Source: Larkinella punicea
Lineage (GTDB): Bacteria > Bacteroidota > Bacteroidia > Cytophagales > Spirosomataceae
DNA: 49,293 nucleotides
Reading direction: 5' to 3'
Assembly: GCF_003334855.1 (NCBI RefSeq)
Contig: NZ_QOWE01000040.1
Span: 560 to 49,852, forward strand
Shown: in pieces, positions 23,795 through 33,381 of the stretch
How the letters are laid out: the number at the start of each line of letters is the position of its first letter
Numbering within the stretch: position 1 is the stretch's first letter
The notes under the pieces: generated by a model
What the model was told of the DNA's origin: nothing
Seen by the model: the letters and a program-made list of their open reading frames with translations, nothing else
Database searches by the model: none
Translations under genes and position numbers: made by a program

Positions 23795-26700
23795 ATGAAA
23801 AAACACCTTGCCGGACAACTCTGGTTGAAGCTTATGCGGTTTTCATTAACACAAAGTTTGGTTATGTTATCGCTGGTGGGCGTGTCGTATGCCCACACGA
23901 GTAACGCTCAGGAATACCTGAGCCGACGCCTGACGTTACACGCTGATAACCAGGATATAAAACGGGTGTTGGCGGATATTGAAAAAGCAACGGATGTGCA
24001 ATTTGTGTACAGCTCGCAGGTGATTGAGAAGCGGCAGAAGATCAGCATTCAGGCCAATAACTCGACGCTGGAGGAGGTGCTGGTCAAGTATTTCAAACCG
24101 CTGCCGGTCAACTACGAACTGGTGGGCCGAAAGGTGGTTCTGTCGGCCAGCACGGCACCGGTGTACGAGCCCGGCCTGGTCGATCTCATCGAAAAAGCCG
24201 CAACGCTGGCTCCCAAACGCCTGCTGTCGGGCAAGGTGACCGACGAAACCGGCGTGGGCTTGCCGGGCGTGAATGTACTGATCAAAGGCACACAGAAAGG
24301 GACTACCACCAACGCCAGTGGGGCGTTTCAACTGGATGTGCCGGATGGTTCGACGGTATTGGTTTTTAGTTATGTCGGCTACGTGAACAAAGAACTGGCC
24401 GTCGGTAATCAAACCACCATCCAGATTGCGCTGACGCCGGAAAGCAAGGCGTTGAATGAGGTGGTAGTGACGGCCCTGGGGATTAAAAAACAGACCAAGA
24501 GCCTGGGCTACGCGACCGCAACGGTGGGTTCGGACGAAATGACGATCAACCGGACGGCGAACTTCATGAACGCTTTACAGGGGAAAATGGCCGGCGTCAA
24601 TATTACGTCGCTGGGTTCGGGACCGGCCGGGACCAGCAAAATCCGGATTCGCGGGCAGTCGTCGTTTGGCGGCAACAACTCGCCCCTGATCGTCGTCAAT
24701 GGGGTGCCGATCGACAACACGAACTACGGGGCGCGGGGCGACGTATCGGACCGGGGCAGCAACCGGACGTCGGACAGCGGGGATGGCCTGAGCAGCATCA
24801 ACCCCGACAACATCGAAACCATGACGGTTTTGAAGGGGGCGGCTGCTTCGGCTTTGTACGGGTCGCGCGCCAAAGACGGTGTGATCATGATCACGACCAA
24901 AACCCGGGGCAGCGGCAACGGCATTGGTCTGGAATACAACTCCAACTTTACCTCCGACACGCCCCTGGATTACACCGATTACCAGTACGAATATGGTCAG
25001 GGTGAGAACGGCGTTCGTCCGACAACGCCCTTCCCAACGTCGGGGCAATGGAGTTTCGGAGAGAAATTCCAGCCCGGCATGACGCAGGTTTTGTTCGACA
25101 ACATTACCGTACCGTACCAGCCGGTGCGGAATCAGATCACCGATTTTTACCGGAAAGGCAGCACCTGGACGAACACGCTGACGCTGTCGTCGGGGAACGA
25201 AAATGGCGGTTTTAGCCTCTCGCTTTCCAATCTGGACAATACGACCATCCTGCGCGGGTCGAACTACAACCGCAGAACCGTCAACCTGGGCTTCACCCAA
25301 ACGCTGGCCAAAAAACTGACGGTTTCGGGAAATATCAATTACTCAAAAGAATTCCGGAAAAACCCGCCTAACATCGCCGAGCAGGATTACAGTCCGGTAA
25401 TTATCTTCAACATGGCGAACTCCATGCCGTTGGATATTCTGGAAAAATACGCGTCGGATGCCAACGGCAACGAAACGGTCTGGTCGCGATTTACGAACCG
25501 CACGAACCCGTATTTCGCCCTGAAACGTTTCGAAAACATCAGCACCGACCGGGTTTTCGGCAACCTCACGGCCAAATACAACTTCACAAACTGGCTGTTT
25601 CTGCAAGCCCGGATTGGGCAGGATTTCTACGCCCGCGAACAGGATTACAACCTGCCGACCGGTACGCAGCGGCAACCCGCAGCACCCGCCGGTTTTGTCA
25701 ACGGGCAGTATGTGCAGGACGTTCGGCACGTTCGCGAATTGAACGCCGATTTCCTGCTGAATGCCAATAAAACCTTCGGCGTTTTTGGCGTCAATGTGAA
25801 TCTGGGCGGCAACCAGATGTATCGGAAAATCAGCCGTCACAACGTGCTGGTGCAGGATTTTTACGTTCGGAATTTGTATACCATCGGCAACGGCCGGCAA
25901 CGCGACGCCATTTATGACTTTTCGGAACGGCAGGTGAACTCGCTCTACGGTTCGGCCGAAGTCTCGTTTAAGGATTATTTATTCCTGAACGGAACCGTCC
26001 GAAATGACTGGTTCTCCACCTTGTCGCCCGAAAACCGGAGCATTCTCTATCCGTCCATCACCGCCAGCTTTGTGTTTTCACAGGCTTTTGCCAGTTCGCT
26101 GCCCACCTGGCTGACGTTCGGAAAAATCCGGGCGGCCTATGCGGAAGTTGGGAGTGACACCGACGTGTCGCCCTACGCCAACAACCTGTTCTACGGCATC
26201 AACGCCCAGCAGTTCCCGTCGCCGAGCGGAACGGCCCAGCCGCTGGCCAGCATCAGTGGCACCACCGTTCCCAACGCCGATTTGCGCCCGATGCGGGTTT
26301 CTGAAAAAGAAGTCGGTCTGGAGTTGAGGCTGTTCAACAACAACCTGAGTCTGGATTTTACGTATTACGACAAAGTTTCGTCGGATCAGATTCTGCGCGC
26401 CCAGACCTCCGACGCGGGCGGCTATCAGACACAGTTGATCAACGTGGGCAAAAGCAGTAACAAGGGGCTGGAAATGCTGGTGAACATTTCGCCGGTGAAA
26501 CGGCCGAATTTTACCTGGAATACCACCTTCAACGCGGCCTATAACGTCACGAAAGTGCTGGATCTGGGTTCGAGCGTCAGCGACAACATGATTACCGTGG
26601 GAACCGGCGACTTCACCGGCGAACTCCGGCAGGTAGTTGGCCTGCCGATGGGTCAGCTTTTTGGCTTCGGGTATCTGCGGGATGCGCAGGGGCGGCAGGT

Positions 26701-27292
26701 TTTCGACGCCGGAAACGGTCGTCCGCTGCGCACGCCGACGCAGATCAGTTTTGGTAGTGCGCTGCCCAAATGGGTGGGCGGCATTACCAACAGCTTCAGT
26801 TACAAAGGCATCAACCTGTCGTTCCTGATCGACTTCAAACTGGGTCATAAGATGATTTCCGGAACCAACCACAACGCCTGGCGGCACGGGTTGCACAAGG
26901 CCACGCTGGTGGGCCGGGAGCAAAATTTTGTGATTGGCACGGGCGTCAACCCGAACGGCGAAGTCAACCAGACCAAGTCGGGCGTGCAGGCCTATTACGA
27001 AACCGTCCGTTCGCAGAACATTGCCGAGGAGTTTGTCTACAACGCCGGTTTGTGGCAGTTGCGGCAGATCACGCTGGGCTACGACTTCACCAAATTTCTG
27101 CCCACCAACGCGAAGTTCATCAAAGGATTGCGGCTCAATGCCGTGGCTAACAACGTGGCCGTCATCAAGAAATGGGTGCCGAACATTCACCCCGAACAGT
27201 TCGGGTTCCCGTCTGATAACCTCGTCGGTCTCGAAGCCACCGGTTTGCCGATTACGAGGAGCATTGGTTTTAACTTGAATGTGCGATTTTAA
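23795..27292 (+). CDS. SusC/RagA TonB-dependent transporter with STN domain
   Basis: The 1165-aa product has a signal sequence (LVMLSLVGVSYAHTSNAQE), an STN signalling domain near 45-105 (RLTLHADNQDIKRVLADIEK), a carboxypeptidase-regulatory-like domain near 146-220 (GKVTDETGVGLPGVNVLIKG), a plug (IRIRGQSSFGGNNSPLIVVN, ALYGSRAKDGVIMITTK) and a C-terminal barrel ending in NLNVRF. The STN domain contacts FecR, so the receptor both imports a ligand and triggers the ECF sigma factor encoded upstream. The ligand is presumably a uronate-containing oligosaccharide or sugar acid, judging from the downstream enzymes. A-rich sequence precedes the ATG. Confidence 0.93.
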   Translation: MKKHLAGQLWLKLMRFSLTQSLVMLSLVGVSYAHTSNAQEYLSRRLTLHADNQDIKRVLADIEKATDVQFVYSSQVIEKRQKISIQANNSTLEEVLVKYFKPLPVNYELVGRKVVLSASTAPVYEPGLVDLIEKAATLAPKRLLSGKVTDETGVGLPGVNVLIKGTQKGTTTNASGAFQLDVPDGSTVLVFSYVGYVNKELAVGNQTTIQIALTPESKALNEVVVTALGIKKQTKSLGYATATVGSDEMTINRTANFMNALQGKMAGVNITSLGSGPAGTSKIRIRGQSSFGGNNSPLIVVNGVPIDNTNYGARGDVSDRGSNRTSDSGDGLSSINPDNIETMTVLKGAAASALYGSRAKDGVIMITTKTRGSGNGIGLEYNSNFTSDTPLDYTDYQYEYGQGENGVRPTTPFPTSGQWSFGEKFQPGMTQVLFDNITVPYQPVRNQITDFYRKGSTWTNTLTLSSGNENGGFSLSLSNLDNTTILRGSNYNRRTVNLGFTQTLAKKLTVSGNINYSKEFRKNPPNIAEQDYSPVIIFNMANSMPLDILEKYASDANGNETVWSRFTNRTNPYFALKRFENISTDRVFGNLTAKYNFTNWLFLQARIGQDFYAREQDYNLPTGTQRQPAAPAGFVNGQYVQDVRHVRELNADFLLNANKTFGVFGVNVNLGGNQMYRKISRHNVLVQDFYVRNLYTIGNGRQRDAIYDFSERQVNSLYGSAEVSFKDYLFLNGTVRNDWFSTLSPENRSILYPSITASFVFSQAFASSLPTWLTFGKIRAAYAEVGSDTDVSPYANNLFYGINAQQFPSPSGTAQPLASISGTTVPNADLRPMRVSEKEVGLELRLFNNNLSLDFTYYDKVSSDQILRAQTSDAGGYQTQLINVGKSSNKGLEMLVNISPVKRPNFTWNTTFNAAYNVTKVLDLGSSVSDNMITVGTGDFTGELRQVVGLPMGQLFGFGYLRDAQGRQVFDAGNGRPLRTPTQISFGSALPKWVGGITNSFSYKGINLSFLIDFKLGHKMISGTNHNAWRHGLHKATLVGREQNFVIGTGVNPNGEVNQTKSGVQAYYETVRSQNIAEEFVYNAGLWQLRQITLGYDFTKFLPTNAKFIKGLRLNAVANNVAVIKKWVPNIHPEQFGFPSDNLVGLEATGLPITRSIGFNLNVRF

Positions 27293-27303
27293 GTATCAAA
27301 AAA

Positions 27304-27395
27304 GTTTCGCAGAGTTGAGCGGAGAAAATCAGAGTTAAGCAGAGAAATAAATAACTCCGCTAAACTCTTTTAAACTCTGCTCAACTCCGCGAAAC
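27304..27395. repeat. Imperfect GCAGAG/CTCTGC hairpin between susC and susD
   Basis: GTTTCGCAGAGTTGAGCGGAG-type left arm and a CTCCGCGAAAC-ending right arm pair imperfectly over roughly 40 bp. The same sequence family forms the hairpin at 29739-29851. Its place between the receptor and lipoprotein genes suggests an mRNA-stability or stoichiometry role. Confidence 0.75.
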
Positions 27396-27420
27396 AAAGC
27401 AATTCTCTAAATCACTAACC

Positions 27421-28935
27421 ATGAAAAAGATACCTGTTTTTTTGTTAGCTCTTCTCCTCAGTGCCTGCGACGACGGTTTCGATGAAATGAATGTCAACCC
27501 CATTGCCCTGACGGCGGTGGAACCGGCTTTTCAACTGAATACGGCCATCGTGTCGAGTGCGCCGGGCTACGGCAACCTGAGCTACGAAACCACGATTGTC
27601 AAGCAGATGATCACGCCGTTCAGCGGTTCGGGTTCGGCGGCCAACTTTAACCAGGACAATCGCACCGTCTCAAACGGAAACTGGAATACGTATTACCGCA
27701 CCATCATCCGGGAACTGGTCGATGTCATTGCCCAAACCAAAGATGATCCGGCCCGTGTCAATCTCTACAACATGACGCGGATCTGGAAAGCGTACGCGTT
27801 TATGGTGATCACCGACACCTACGGCGATGTCCCGTACGTTCAGGCCGGAAAGAGCTATCTGGAGGGCATTGTAAAACCGGTTTATGACAGCCAGGAGTCG
27901 ATTTATACCGATATTCTGACCGAACTCGATGCGGCTTCGGCGGCTCTGGACGCGTCGAAAACCAAGGTGGCCAGCGATGTGCTCTACGACGGTGATGTGG
28001 TCAAGTGGAAGCGGCTGGGGTATTCGCTGCTGCTGCGGGGTGCCATGCGGCTTTCCAAAGTGAACCCGGCCAAAGCCGCCGAATACGTGGCCAAAGCGGT
28101 GGCCGGTGGCGTGATGCAATCCAATGCCGACAACGCGATCATCCGGCACACCGCCAGTTTTACCAACCCTGTAGGCAGTCAGTTGAACGGAGGGCAGTCG
28201 GCGTTTTTCTACCTGGATCAGGAGTTTGTGAACTTCCTCCAGAAAAACAACGACCCGCGCCTGGCCTCCATTGCGGTCCGGTATGTTGGTGCTATCAGTG
28301 GGGCGCAGCAGGTGGAGTCGCGGGCCAACCGAACCCCGGCGGTTCAGATTGGCGCTCCACAGGGGTTCGATAACACGACGATCAGTACCGCCGTAACGGC
28401 CAGTAAATTAGCCAGTTTGTGGGATTATAGCCAGCTCGACAAAACCCGGATGGCGGGCCTGACCGCACCCAGTTTTCTGGTAACCCACGCCCAGACGCAG
28501 CTTCTGCTGGCCGAAGCGGTTTTTCGGAAATGGACGACGGGCGATGCCGCCACGCTCTATGCCAACGGCATTCGGGCGCACATGCAGCAACTGGCCACGT
28601 ATGGAGCCAATACCGCCGTGGCTGAAAGTGCCATTACGGCGTATGTGGACGCCAATCCGCTGGCAGCAGGCAAGGAACTGGAGCAAATCAACACGCAATA
28701 CTGGGTGGCGTCTTTTCTGGTGGGCCCCGAAACCTGGGCCAATTTCCGCCGGAGCGGTTTCCCGGTTCTGACGCCCAACCCCTATCCCGGCAGCGATCTG
28801 AAAACGGAGGGTTTCATTCGCCGGTTGACCTACACCGATGCCGAGTTGAATGTGAACAAAGCCAATGTCGATCAGGCCATTAGCCGACAGGGTGCCAATC
28901 TGCTGGATACGCGGATTTGGTGGGATAAGAAGTAA
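27421..28935 (+). CDS. SusD/RagB-like outer-membrane lipoprotein (SusD-like_2 type)
   Basis: The 504-aa product has a lipobox ending at C16 (LLLSAC), so it is lipid-anchored. The sequence (MNVNPIALTAVEPAFQLN, WNTYYRTIIRELVDVI, WKAYAFMVITDTYGDVPY) matches the SusD-like_2 branch rather than classical RagB. It forms the ligand-binding lid on the preceding SusC barrel at the cell surface. It lies 128 bp downstream of susC, separated by a hairpin. Confidence 0.9.
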   Translation: MKKIPVFLLALLLSACDDGFDEMNVNPIALTAVEPAFQLNTAIVSSAPGYGNLSYETTIVKQMITPFSGSGSAANFNQDNRTVSNGNWNTYYRTIIRELVDVIAQTKDDPARVNLYNMTRIWKAYAFMVITDTYGDVPYVQAGKSYLEGIVKPVYDSQESIYTDILTELDAASAALDASKTKVASDVLYDGDVVKWKRLGYSLLLRGAMRLSKVNPAKAAEYVAKAVAGGVMQSNADNAIIRHTASFTNPVGSQLNGGQSAFFYLDQEFVNFLQKNNDPRLASIAVRYVGAISGAQQVESRANRTPAVQIGAPQGFDNTTISTAVTASKLASLWDYSQLDKTRMAGLTAPSFLVTHAQTQLLLAEAVFRKWTTGDAATLYANGIRAHMQQLATYGANTAVAESAITAYVDANPLAAGKELEQINTQYWVASFLVGPETWANFRRSGFPVLTPNPYPGSDLKTEGFIRRLTYTDAELNVNKANVDQAISRQGANLLDTRIWWDKK

Positions 28936-28963
28936 AGTGCCCATTTATTCGCCTTTCCTTTAC

Positions 28964-29752
28964 ATGAAAAATCTAAAAAAACGACTGAAACAAGGCGAAA
29001 CCCTCAATGGGTGCTGGTTAAATCTGGGAAGTTCACTCACGGCGGAAATTGTCGGTCAGTCCGGTTTCGACTGGGTGCTGATCGATCTCGAACACGGGGC
29101 GGGCTCGGAAAAAGACGTTTTGTATCAGTTACAGGCCCTCGAACACACGACGGCGGGGGCTATTGTGCGGGTAGAAAGCTCTGAAAGCCAGCGCATCCAC
29201 CGCGTGCTGGACATGGGTGCAGAGGGCATTATGTGTCCGAAAGTTCACAATCCGGAAGAGGCCCGAAAAGTCGTCCACGGCCTGCATTACCCGCCCCACG
29301 GCGGTCGGGGCGTTGCCAAGATGGTGCGGGCGACCGGTTTTGCGCAGAACTTTCCGCAATATTACGCCGAAGCTCAGGAAACCATTCTGGGCGTGGTACA
29401 GATCGAAACCGTGGAGGTGCTGAATCACCTCGACGAAGTGGCGGCTATCGACGGCGTCGATGTGCTGTTCATCGGCCCCGCCGACCTGTCGATGGAACTC
29501 GGCATTTTCGGGCAGTTCGATCATCCGCGTTTTAAGGAAGCCTTGCGGGAGACGGTCAACGCGGCCCAGAAAGCCGGAAAAGCCACCGGTATTCTCTTTT
29601 TCAACCCCGACGATTACAAACGCTACCACGACCTCGGCATCCGGATGATTGCCTGCGGGGCTGATGCCACCTTCGTCGCCGACGGTGCCCGCAGTCTGGC
29701 GAAAAAGCTGGATGCCTTTCGGGCGGTTGAAAAAACTATTTCGCAGAGTTAA
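28964..29752 (+). CDS. HpcH/HpaI-family class II aldolase (GarL-like)
   Basis: ATG 28964 (MKNLKKRLKQGETLNGCW) gives 262 aa; the longer frame overlaps susD. Family motifs are FDWVLIDLEHG, VRVESSESQRIHRVLDMGAEGIMCPKV in two parts, VVQIETVEVL and LFIGPADLSMELG. Such metal-dependent aldolases cleave 2-keto-3-deoxy acids; GarL splits 5-keto-4-deoxyglucarate to pyruvate and tartronate semialdehyde. That fits the GarR and GudD homologues downstream. The last codons and TAA stop lie inside a hairpin repeat arm, so the C-terminal TISQS is repeat-derived. Confidence 0.85.
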   Translation: MKNLKKRLKQGETLNGCWLNLGSSLTAEIVGQSGFDWVLIDLEHGAGSEKDVLYQLQALEHTTAGAIVRVESSESQRIHRVLDMGAEGIMCPKVHNPEEARKVVHGLHYPPHGGRGVAKMVRATGFAQNFPQYYAEAQETILGVVQIETVEVLNHLDEVAAIDGVDVLFIGPADLSMELGIFGQFDHPRFKEALRETVNAAQKAGKATGILFFNPDDYKRYHDLGIRMIACGADATFVADGARSLAKKLDAFRAVEKTISQS

Positions 29753-29851
29753 GCGGAGAAAAAGGGGAGTTCAGCAGAGTTTTATTATTAATTTCTTCGC
29801 TTAACTCTCTTTTTCCTCCGCTTAACCGCACGGGCGGCCCCGTCCGCGAAA
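29739..29851. repeat. GCAGAG/GCTTAAC hairpin over the aldolase stop codon
   Basis: The left arm begins TTTCGCAGAGTTAAGCGGAG and contains the aldolase TAA at 29750-29752. The right arm (CTCTTTTTCCTCCGCTTAAC) pairs with it imperfectly, and a GC-rich segment around GGGCGGCCCCGTCC breaks the symmetry. It is the same repeat family as 27304-27395. It fills the gap before the permease gene. Confidence 0.75.
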
Positions 29852-29883
29852 CAACTCCTTAAATCCTAAACCTGAAACTCTGA

Positions 29884-31317
29884 ATGTCTGATCCCCTGTT
29901 AATCTTAGCCGTTGGTGTATTTATTGTTGTCGGTGGCATCATCGGATTGAAATTGCATCCTTTTCTGGCGCTGTTGCTCGGCGCGTTCATTGTCGCCCTG
30001 ATGACGCCCGCGTCGGCCATCGAGCAATTCGCCCTGGCGAAAGGAACCGCCCCGGCGGCTGCGCAGGCCCTGGCCAAAAAAGGCATCGGCGAGCGGATTG
30101 CCACGGAGTTTGGAGCCACCTGCGGCAAAATCGGCATCCTGATTGCGATGGCCGCCATCATCGGCAAGTGCATGTTGGAAAGCGGAGCCGCCGAACGCAT
30201 CATCCGCTCCATGCTGAAACTGACGGGCATCGGCAAAGCACCCATCGCCTTCCTGGTCAGTAGTTTTTTTATTGGGATACCGGTTTTTTTTGACACCGTT
30301 CTTTTCCTGATGATGCCGCTCGCCAAGGCCATGACCTTGCGAATTGGTAAAAATTACCTGTTGCTGGTTTTGTGCATCATGGCCGGAGCCGCGATGGCAA
30401 ACTCCCTGGTTCCGCCCGCCCCGGGGCCGCTGTTTCTGATCGGCGAAATGCACATTCCGATTGGACTGATGATGATTGCCGGGACCATTGTAGGACTTTT
30501 TACGATCACTGCCGGCTATTTCTTTGCGCTATGGGCCAACCGGAAATGGCCGATTCCGTTGCGGGATTCGCTGGATGCCAAACTGGAAGACATCAAACTG
30601 ATTGCGGCTAAAGAAGACGTCCACCTGCCCGGTTTGGGGGTGTCGTTGCTGCCCGTGTTGATTCCATTGGTCTTTATTTGCGCTGATACCGTGCTGAGCA
30701 CGCTGGCCACACCCGGAGACGCACTGACGCAATCGGCGGTTTTGAAGGTGGTGAAGTTTTTTGGTGACAAAAATATTGCCGTCGTCACCGGCGGCATTGC
30801 GGCTTTGCTGATTCTGGCCGCCCACAAGAAAAGCGGCAAAGAGGGTTTGACACCTTTCGTTCAGGCGGCTTTGATGAGTGGGGGCGGCATCATCCTGATC
30901 ACGGCAGCGGGCGGAGCTTTTGGCGGTATGTTGCAGCAAACCGGCATCAGCACGCGGATTGCCGACCTGACCAAAGATTACCAGATGGCCCTGATTCCGC
31001 TGGCATTTCTGATTGCCGCCGTGGTCCGAACCGCGCAGGGGTCCGCGACGGTGGCGTTAATCACGGCATCGGGGATTCTGTCGGGCATGGCGAGCAATGC
31101 GAATCTCGAATTTCATCCGGTGTACCTGGGTCTGGCCATCGGTTGCGGTTCCAAACTGGTGCCGTGGATGAACGACGCCGGTTTCTGGATCATTTGTAAA
31201 CTTAGCAATTTAACTGAACAGGAGGCCCTGAAAACCATCTCGCCCCTGCTCGTCGTCATGGGCCTGACCGGTCTGATTATCATCATGATCGGCGCCCAGT
31301 TGTTTCCGTTAATTTAA
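29884..31317 (+). CDS. GntP-family gluconate/sugar-acid permease
   Basis: The 477-aa integral membrane protein has many hydrophobic spans from residue 3 onward. It shows GntP-family blocks: TCGKIGILIAMAAIIGKCML, GIPVFFDTVLFLMMPLAKAM and AMANSLVPPAPGPLFL. The family imports gluconate and related acids with protons. Here the likely cargo is glucarate, galactarate or another aldonate that the adjacent enzymes process. It overlaps no neighbour and precedes garR by 24 bp. Confidence 0.9.
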   Translation: MSDPLLILAVGVFIVVGGIIGLKLHPFLALLLGAFIVALMTPASAIEQFALAKGTAPAAAQALAKKGIGERIATEFGATCGKIGILIAMAAIIGKCMLESGAAERIIRSMLKLTGIGKAPIAFLVSSFFIGIPVFFDTVLFLMMPLAKAMTLRIGKNYLLLVLCIMAGAAMANSLVPPAPGPLFLIGEMHIPIGLMMIAGTIVGLFTITAGYFFALWANRKWPIPLRDSLDAKLEDIKLIAAKEDVHLPGLGVSLLPVLIPLVFICADTVLSTLATPGDALTQSAVLKVVKFFGDKNIAVVTGGIAALLILAAHKKSGKEGLTPFVQAALMSGGGIILITAAGGAFGGMLQQTGISTRIADLTKDYQMALIPLAFLIAAVVRTAQGSATVALITASGILSGMASNANLEFHPVYLGLAIGCGSKLVPWMNDAGFWIICKLSNLTEQEALKTISPLLVVMGLTGLIIIMIGAQLFPLI

Positions 31318-31341
31318 CGGTATACCGAAAATCGTCTACTT

Positions 31342-32202
31342 ATGGAAAAAATAGGATTCATTGGCTTAGGAATTATGGGGAAACCCATGGCGTTGAACTT
31401 GATCAAAGCCGGTTATCCGGTATCGGTTCTGGAAAAAAGCAGCGCGGCTGCCGAGTTGGTTGAGGCCGGTGCAACCGCGTTTCCGGGGAATAAAGCCCTG
31501 GCGCAAAACACGGACATCGTCATCACGATGCTGCCGGATTCGCCCGATGTGGAGCAGGTCGTTTCCGGGCAGGATGGCGTTTTGGAAGGCATTCAGCCGG
31601 GCGCGTTGTTCATCGACATGTCCACGATTGCACCCAGTACGGCCCGGGCTATTCACCAACAGATGCAGGAAAAAGGCGTGGAAGCGCTGGATGCGCCGGT
31701 TTCGGGCGGTCAGGTGGGGGCGGTTTCGGCCTCGTTGTCGATCATGGTGGGCGGGAGCGACGCGGCCTTTCAACGTGCGCTGCCGGTTTTTCAGGCGATG
31801 GGCAAAAACATCGTCCTGATCGGCGAACCGGGCGCGGGGCAAACCACCAAAGCCTGCAACCAGATGATTGTCGGAATCACCATTCAGGCCGTGGCCGAAG
31901 CGTTTACACTGGCGAAAAAAGCCGGGGTCGATCTGGAAAAAATGCGGGAAGTTCTGCTGGGCGGTTTTGCCCAGAGCCGCATTCTCGACCTGCACGGCAA
32001 ACGGATGATCGAGCGCAATTTTACGCCCGGTTTTAAAATCAAACTGCACAAAAAAGACCTGGGAATCGCGCTGCAATCTGGCGAAGAGTTTGCGGTGCCG
32101 CTGAAAGCGACGGCGCTGGTCGCGGGGCAGATGCAAGCCGCCATTGAAGCCGGGAACGCCGAACTGGATCACAGCGGGATTCTATTGGAATTGGAAGACT
32201 GA
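31342..32202 (+). CDS. garR: 2-hydroxy-3-oxopropionate (tartronate semialdehyde) reductase
   Basis: The 286-aa product is a beta-hydroxyacid dehydrogenase. NAD(P)-binding IGFIGLGIMGKPMALNL starts at residue 3, the substrate block is DAPVSGGQVGA and the catalytic lysine sits in QTTKACNQMIVG. GarR reduces tartronate semialdehyde, the product of GarL-type aldolase, to D-glycerate. Genes on both sides fit that pathway. 3-hydroxyisobutyrate dehydrogenases look alike, so substrate rests on context. Confidence 0.82.
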   Translation: MEKIGFIGLGIMGKPMALNLIKAGYPVSVLEKSSAAAELVEAGATAFPGNKALAQNTDIVITMLPDSPDVEQVVSGQDGVLEGIQPGALFIDMSTIAPSTARAIHQQMQEKGVEALDAPVSGGQVGAVSASLSIMVGGSDAAFQRALPVFQAMGKNIVLIGEPGAGQTTKACNQMIVGITIQAVAEAFTLAKKAGVDLEKMREVLLGGFAQSRILDLHGKRMIERNFTPGFKIKLHKKDLGIALQSGEEFAVPLKATALVAGQMQAAIEAGNAELDHSGILLELED

Positions 32203-32232
32203 AGCGAAATCTCACCTAAATCCCTTACCAAC

Positions 32233-33351
32233 ATGAAACGGAACAGTTTTATCAAAGTCATGGCCGCCAGCTCCGTTGGAGCGGCTGCGTTTGGTGCCGA
32301 ACAGGCCCGGGCAGAAGTGAAAGCTGCACCCAAAAAAGTGCTCATGAAAGTTGGCTGCCAGTCGGGCGGCACGTCCGTGGAAAACCTGGAGTTCAAGGCC
32401 CGGCACGGCGTCTACAACCTGGACGGCGGTTCGCCCAAAACCATACCGGGCAAAGGCTGGGACCTCGACGATTCGATGAAAAAGCGGGAAGCCTGCGAGA
32501 AATACGGCATCAGCCTCGACGCTTACCACTACCCCTTGACCTCCGCCGGGATCGACAAAGTAGAATATCCGAACATCATGCTCGGGAAAAGCCCGGAGCG
32601 GGACCGCGAAATCGAAATTCTCCAGCAGATGATTCAGGTGGCCGGCAAAACCGGGATCAAAGTCCTGAACTACAACACCACCATTCTGCCGGTTTTGCGC
32701 ACCGGGCGGTATACGGACCCCAAGCGCGGCAATGCCTCCTACAGCGTCTGGAATTATGAGGAAGCCCTCAAGCAAAATCACCCCAAAACCGTGGCCGGTG
32801 ATGTGTCGATTGAGCAGATGTTTGAACGCATTACGTACATGCTGGACCGGATTCTGCCGGTGGCAAAAGAGTACAAAGTGAAACTGGCCAACCACATCGC
32901 CGACCCCCCGGCACCCGTTGGGTATCGCGGCATCACGCGCTGGAACAGCCCCGATGTGTTCAAAGGGATTCAGCGGTTTGCGAAATTGTACGACAGTGAA
33001 TACCACGGTTTTAACTTTTGCATCGGCTCGATTGCGGAAGGATTGAAAGATCCGAAAACCGAGATTATGCCGATTATTAAGTGGGTGGGTGAGCGAAATC
33101 AGATTTTTAATGTTCATTTGCGGAACATCAAAGGTGGCTGGAACAATTTTCAGGAAGTCTATCCCGACAACGGCGACATGAACTTCCTGCACGTGGTCCG
33201 GGCCTTGCGCGATGTCGGTTTTTCCGGAATGGTCATGCCCGACCACGTGCCGCACCACCACGATGCAGGCAGTACGCCCCAGGCTTTTTCGTTTGCCTAT
33301 GGCTACATCAAAGGGCTGCTCCAGGCGGTTTCCGACGAAGTGAAGAGTTAG
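32233..33351 (+). CDS. Mannonate-dehydratase-family (UxuA-like) TIM-barrel protein with Tat-like leader
   Basis: The 372-aa protein has a C-terminal half aligned with UxuA blocks: ANHIADPPAP (UxuA HPDDPP), FCIGS (CTGS), FNVHLRN (THLRS), YPDNGDMNF (NGDVDM) and MPDHVPHHH (RPDHGH). The metal-binding His, Cys, His and Asp are therefore kept. UxuA dehydrates D-mannonate to 2-keto-3-deoxygluconate with metal. The N-terminus, MKRNSFIKVMAASSVGAAAF then ARA, looks like a Tat leader with KR instead of RR, so the enzyme may be periplasmic, unlike UxuA. It may act on a different sugar acid. Confidence 0.72.
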   Translation: MKRNSFIKVMAASSVGAAAFGAEQARAEVKAAPKKVLMKVGCQSGGTSVENLEFKARHGVYNLDGGSPKTIPGKGWDLDDSMKKREACEKYGISLDAYHYPLTSAGIDKVEYPNIMLGKSPERDREIEILQQMIQVAGKTGIKVLNYNTTILPVLRTGRYTDPKRGNASYSVWNYEEALKQNHPKTVAGDVSIEQMFERITYMLDRILPVAKEYKVKLANHIADPPAPVGYRGITRWNSPDVFKGIQRFAKLYDSEYHGFNFCIGSIAEGLKDPKTEIMPIIKWVGERNQIFNVHLRNIKGGWNNFQEVYPDNGDMNFLHVVRALRDVGFSGMVMPDHVPHHHDAGSTPQAFSFAYGYIKGLLQAVSDEVKS

Positions 33352-33381
33352 TTAAATGACAACAGAATCCCGCATTTCACG

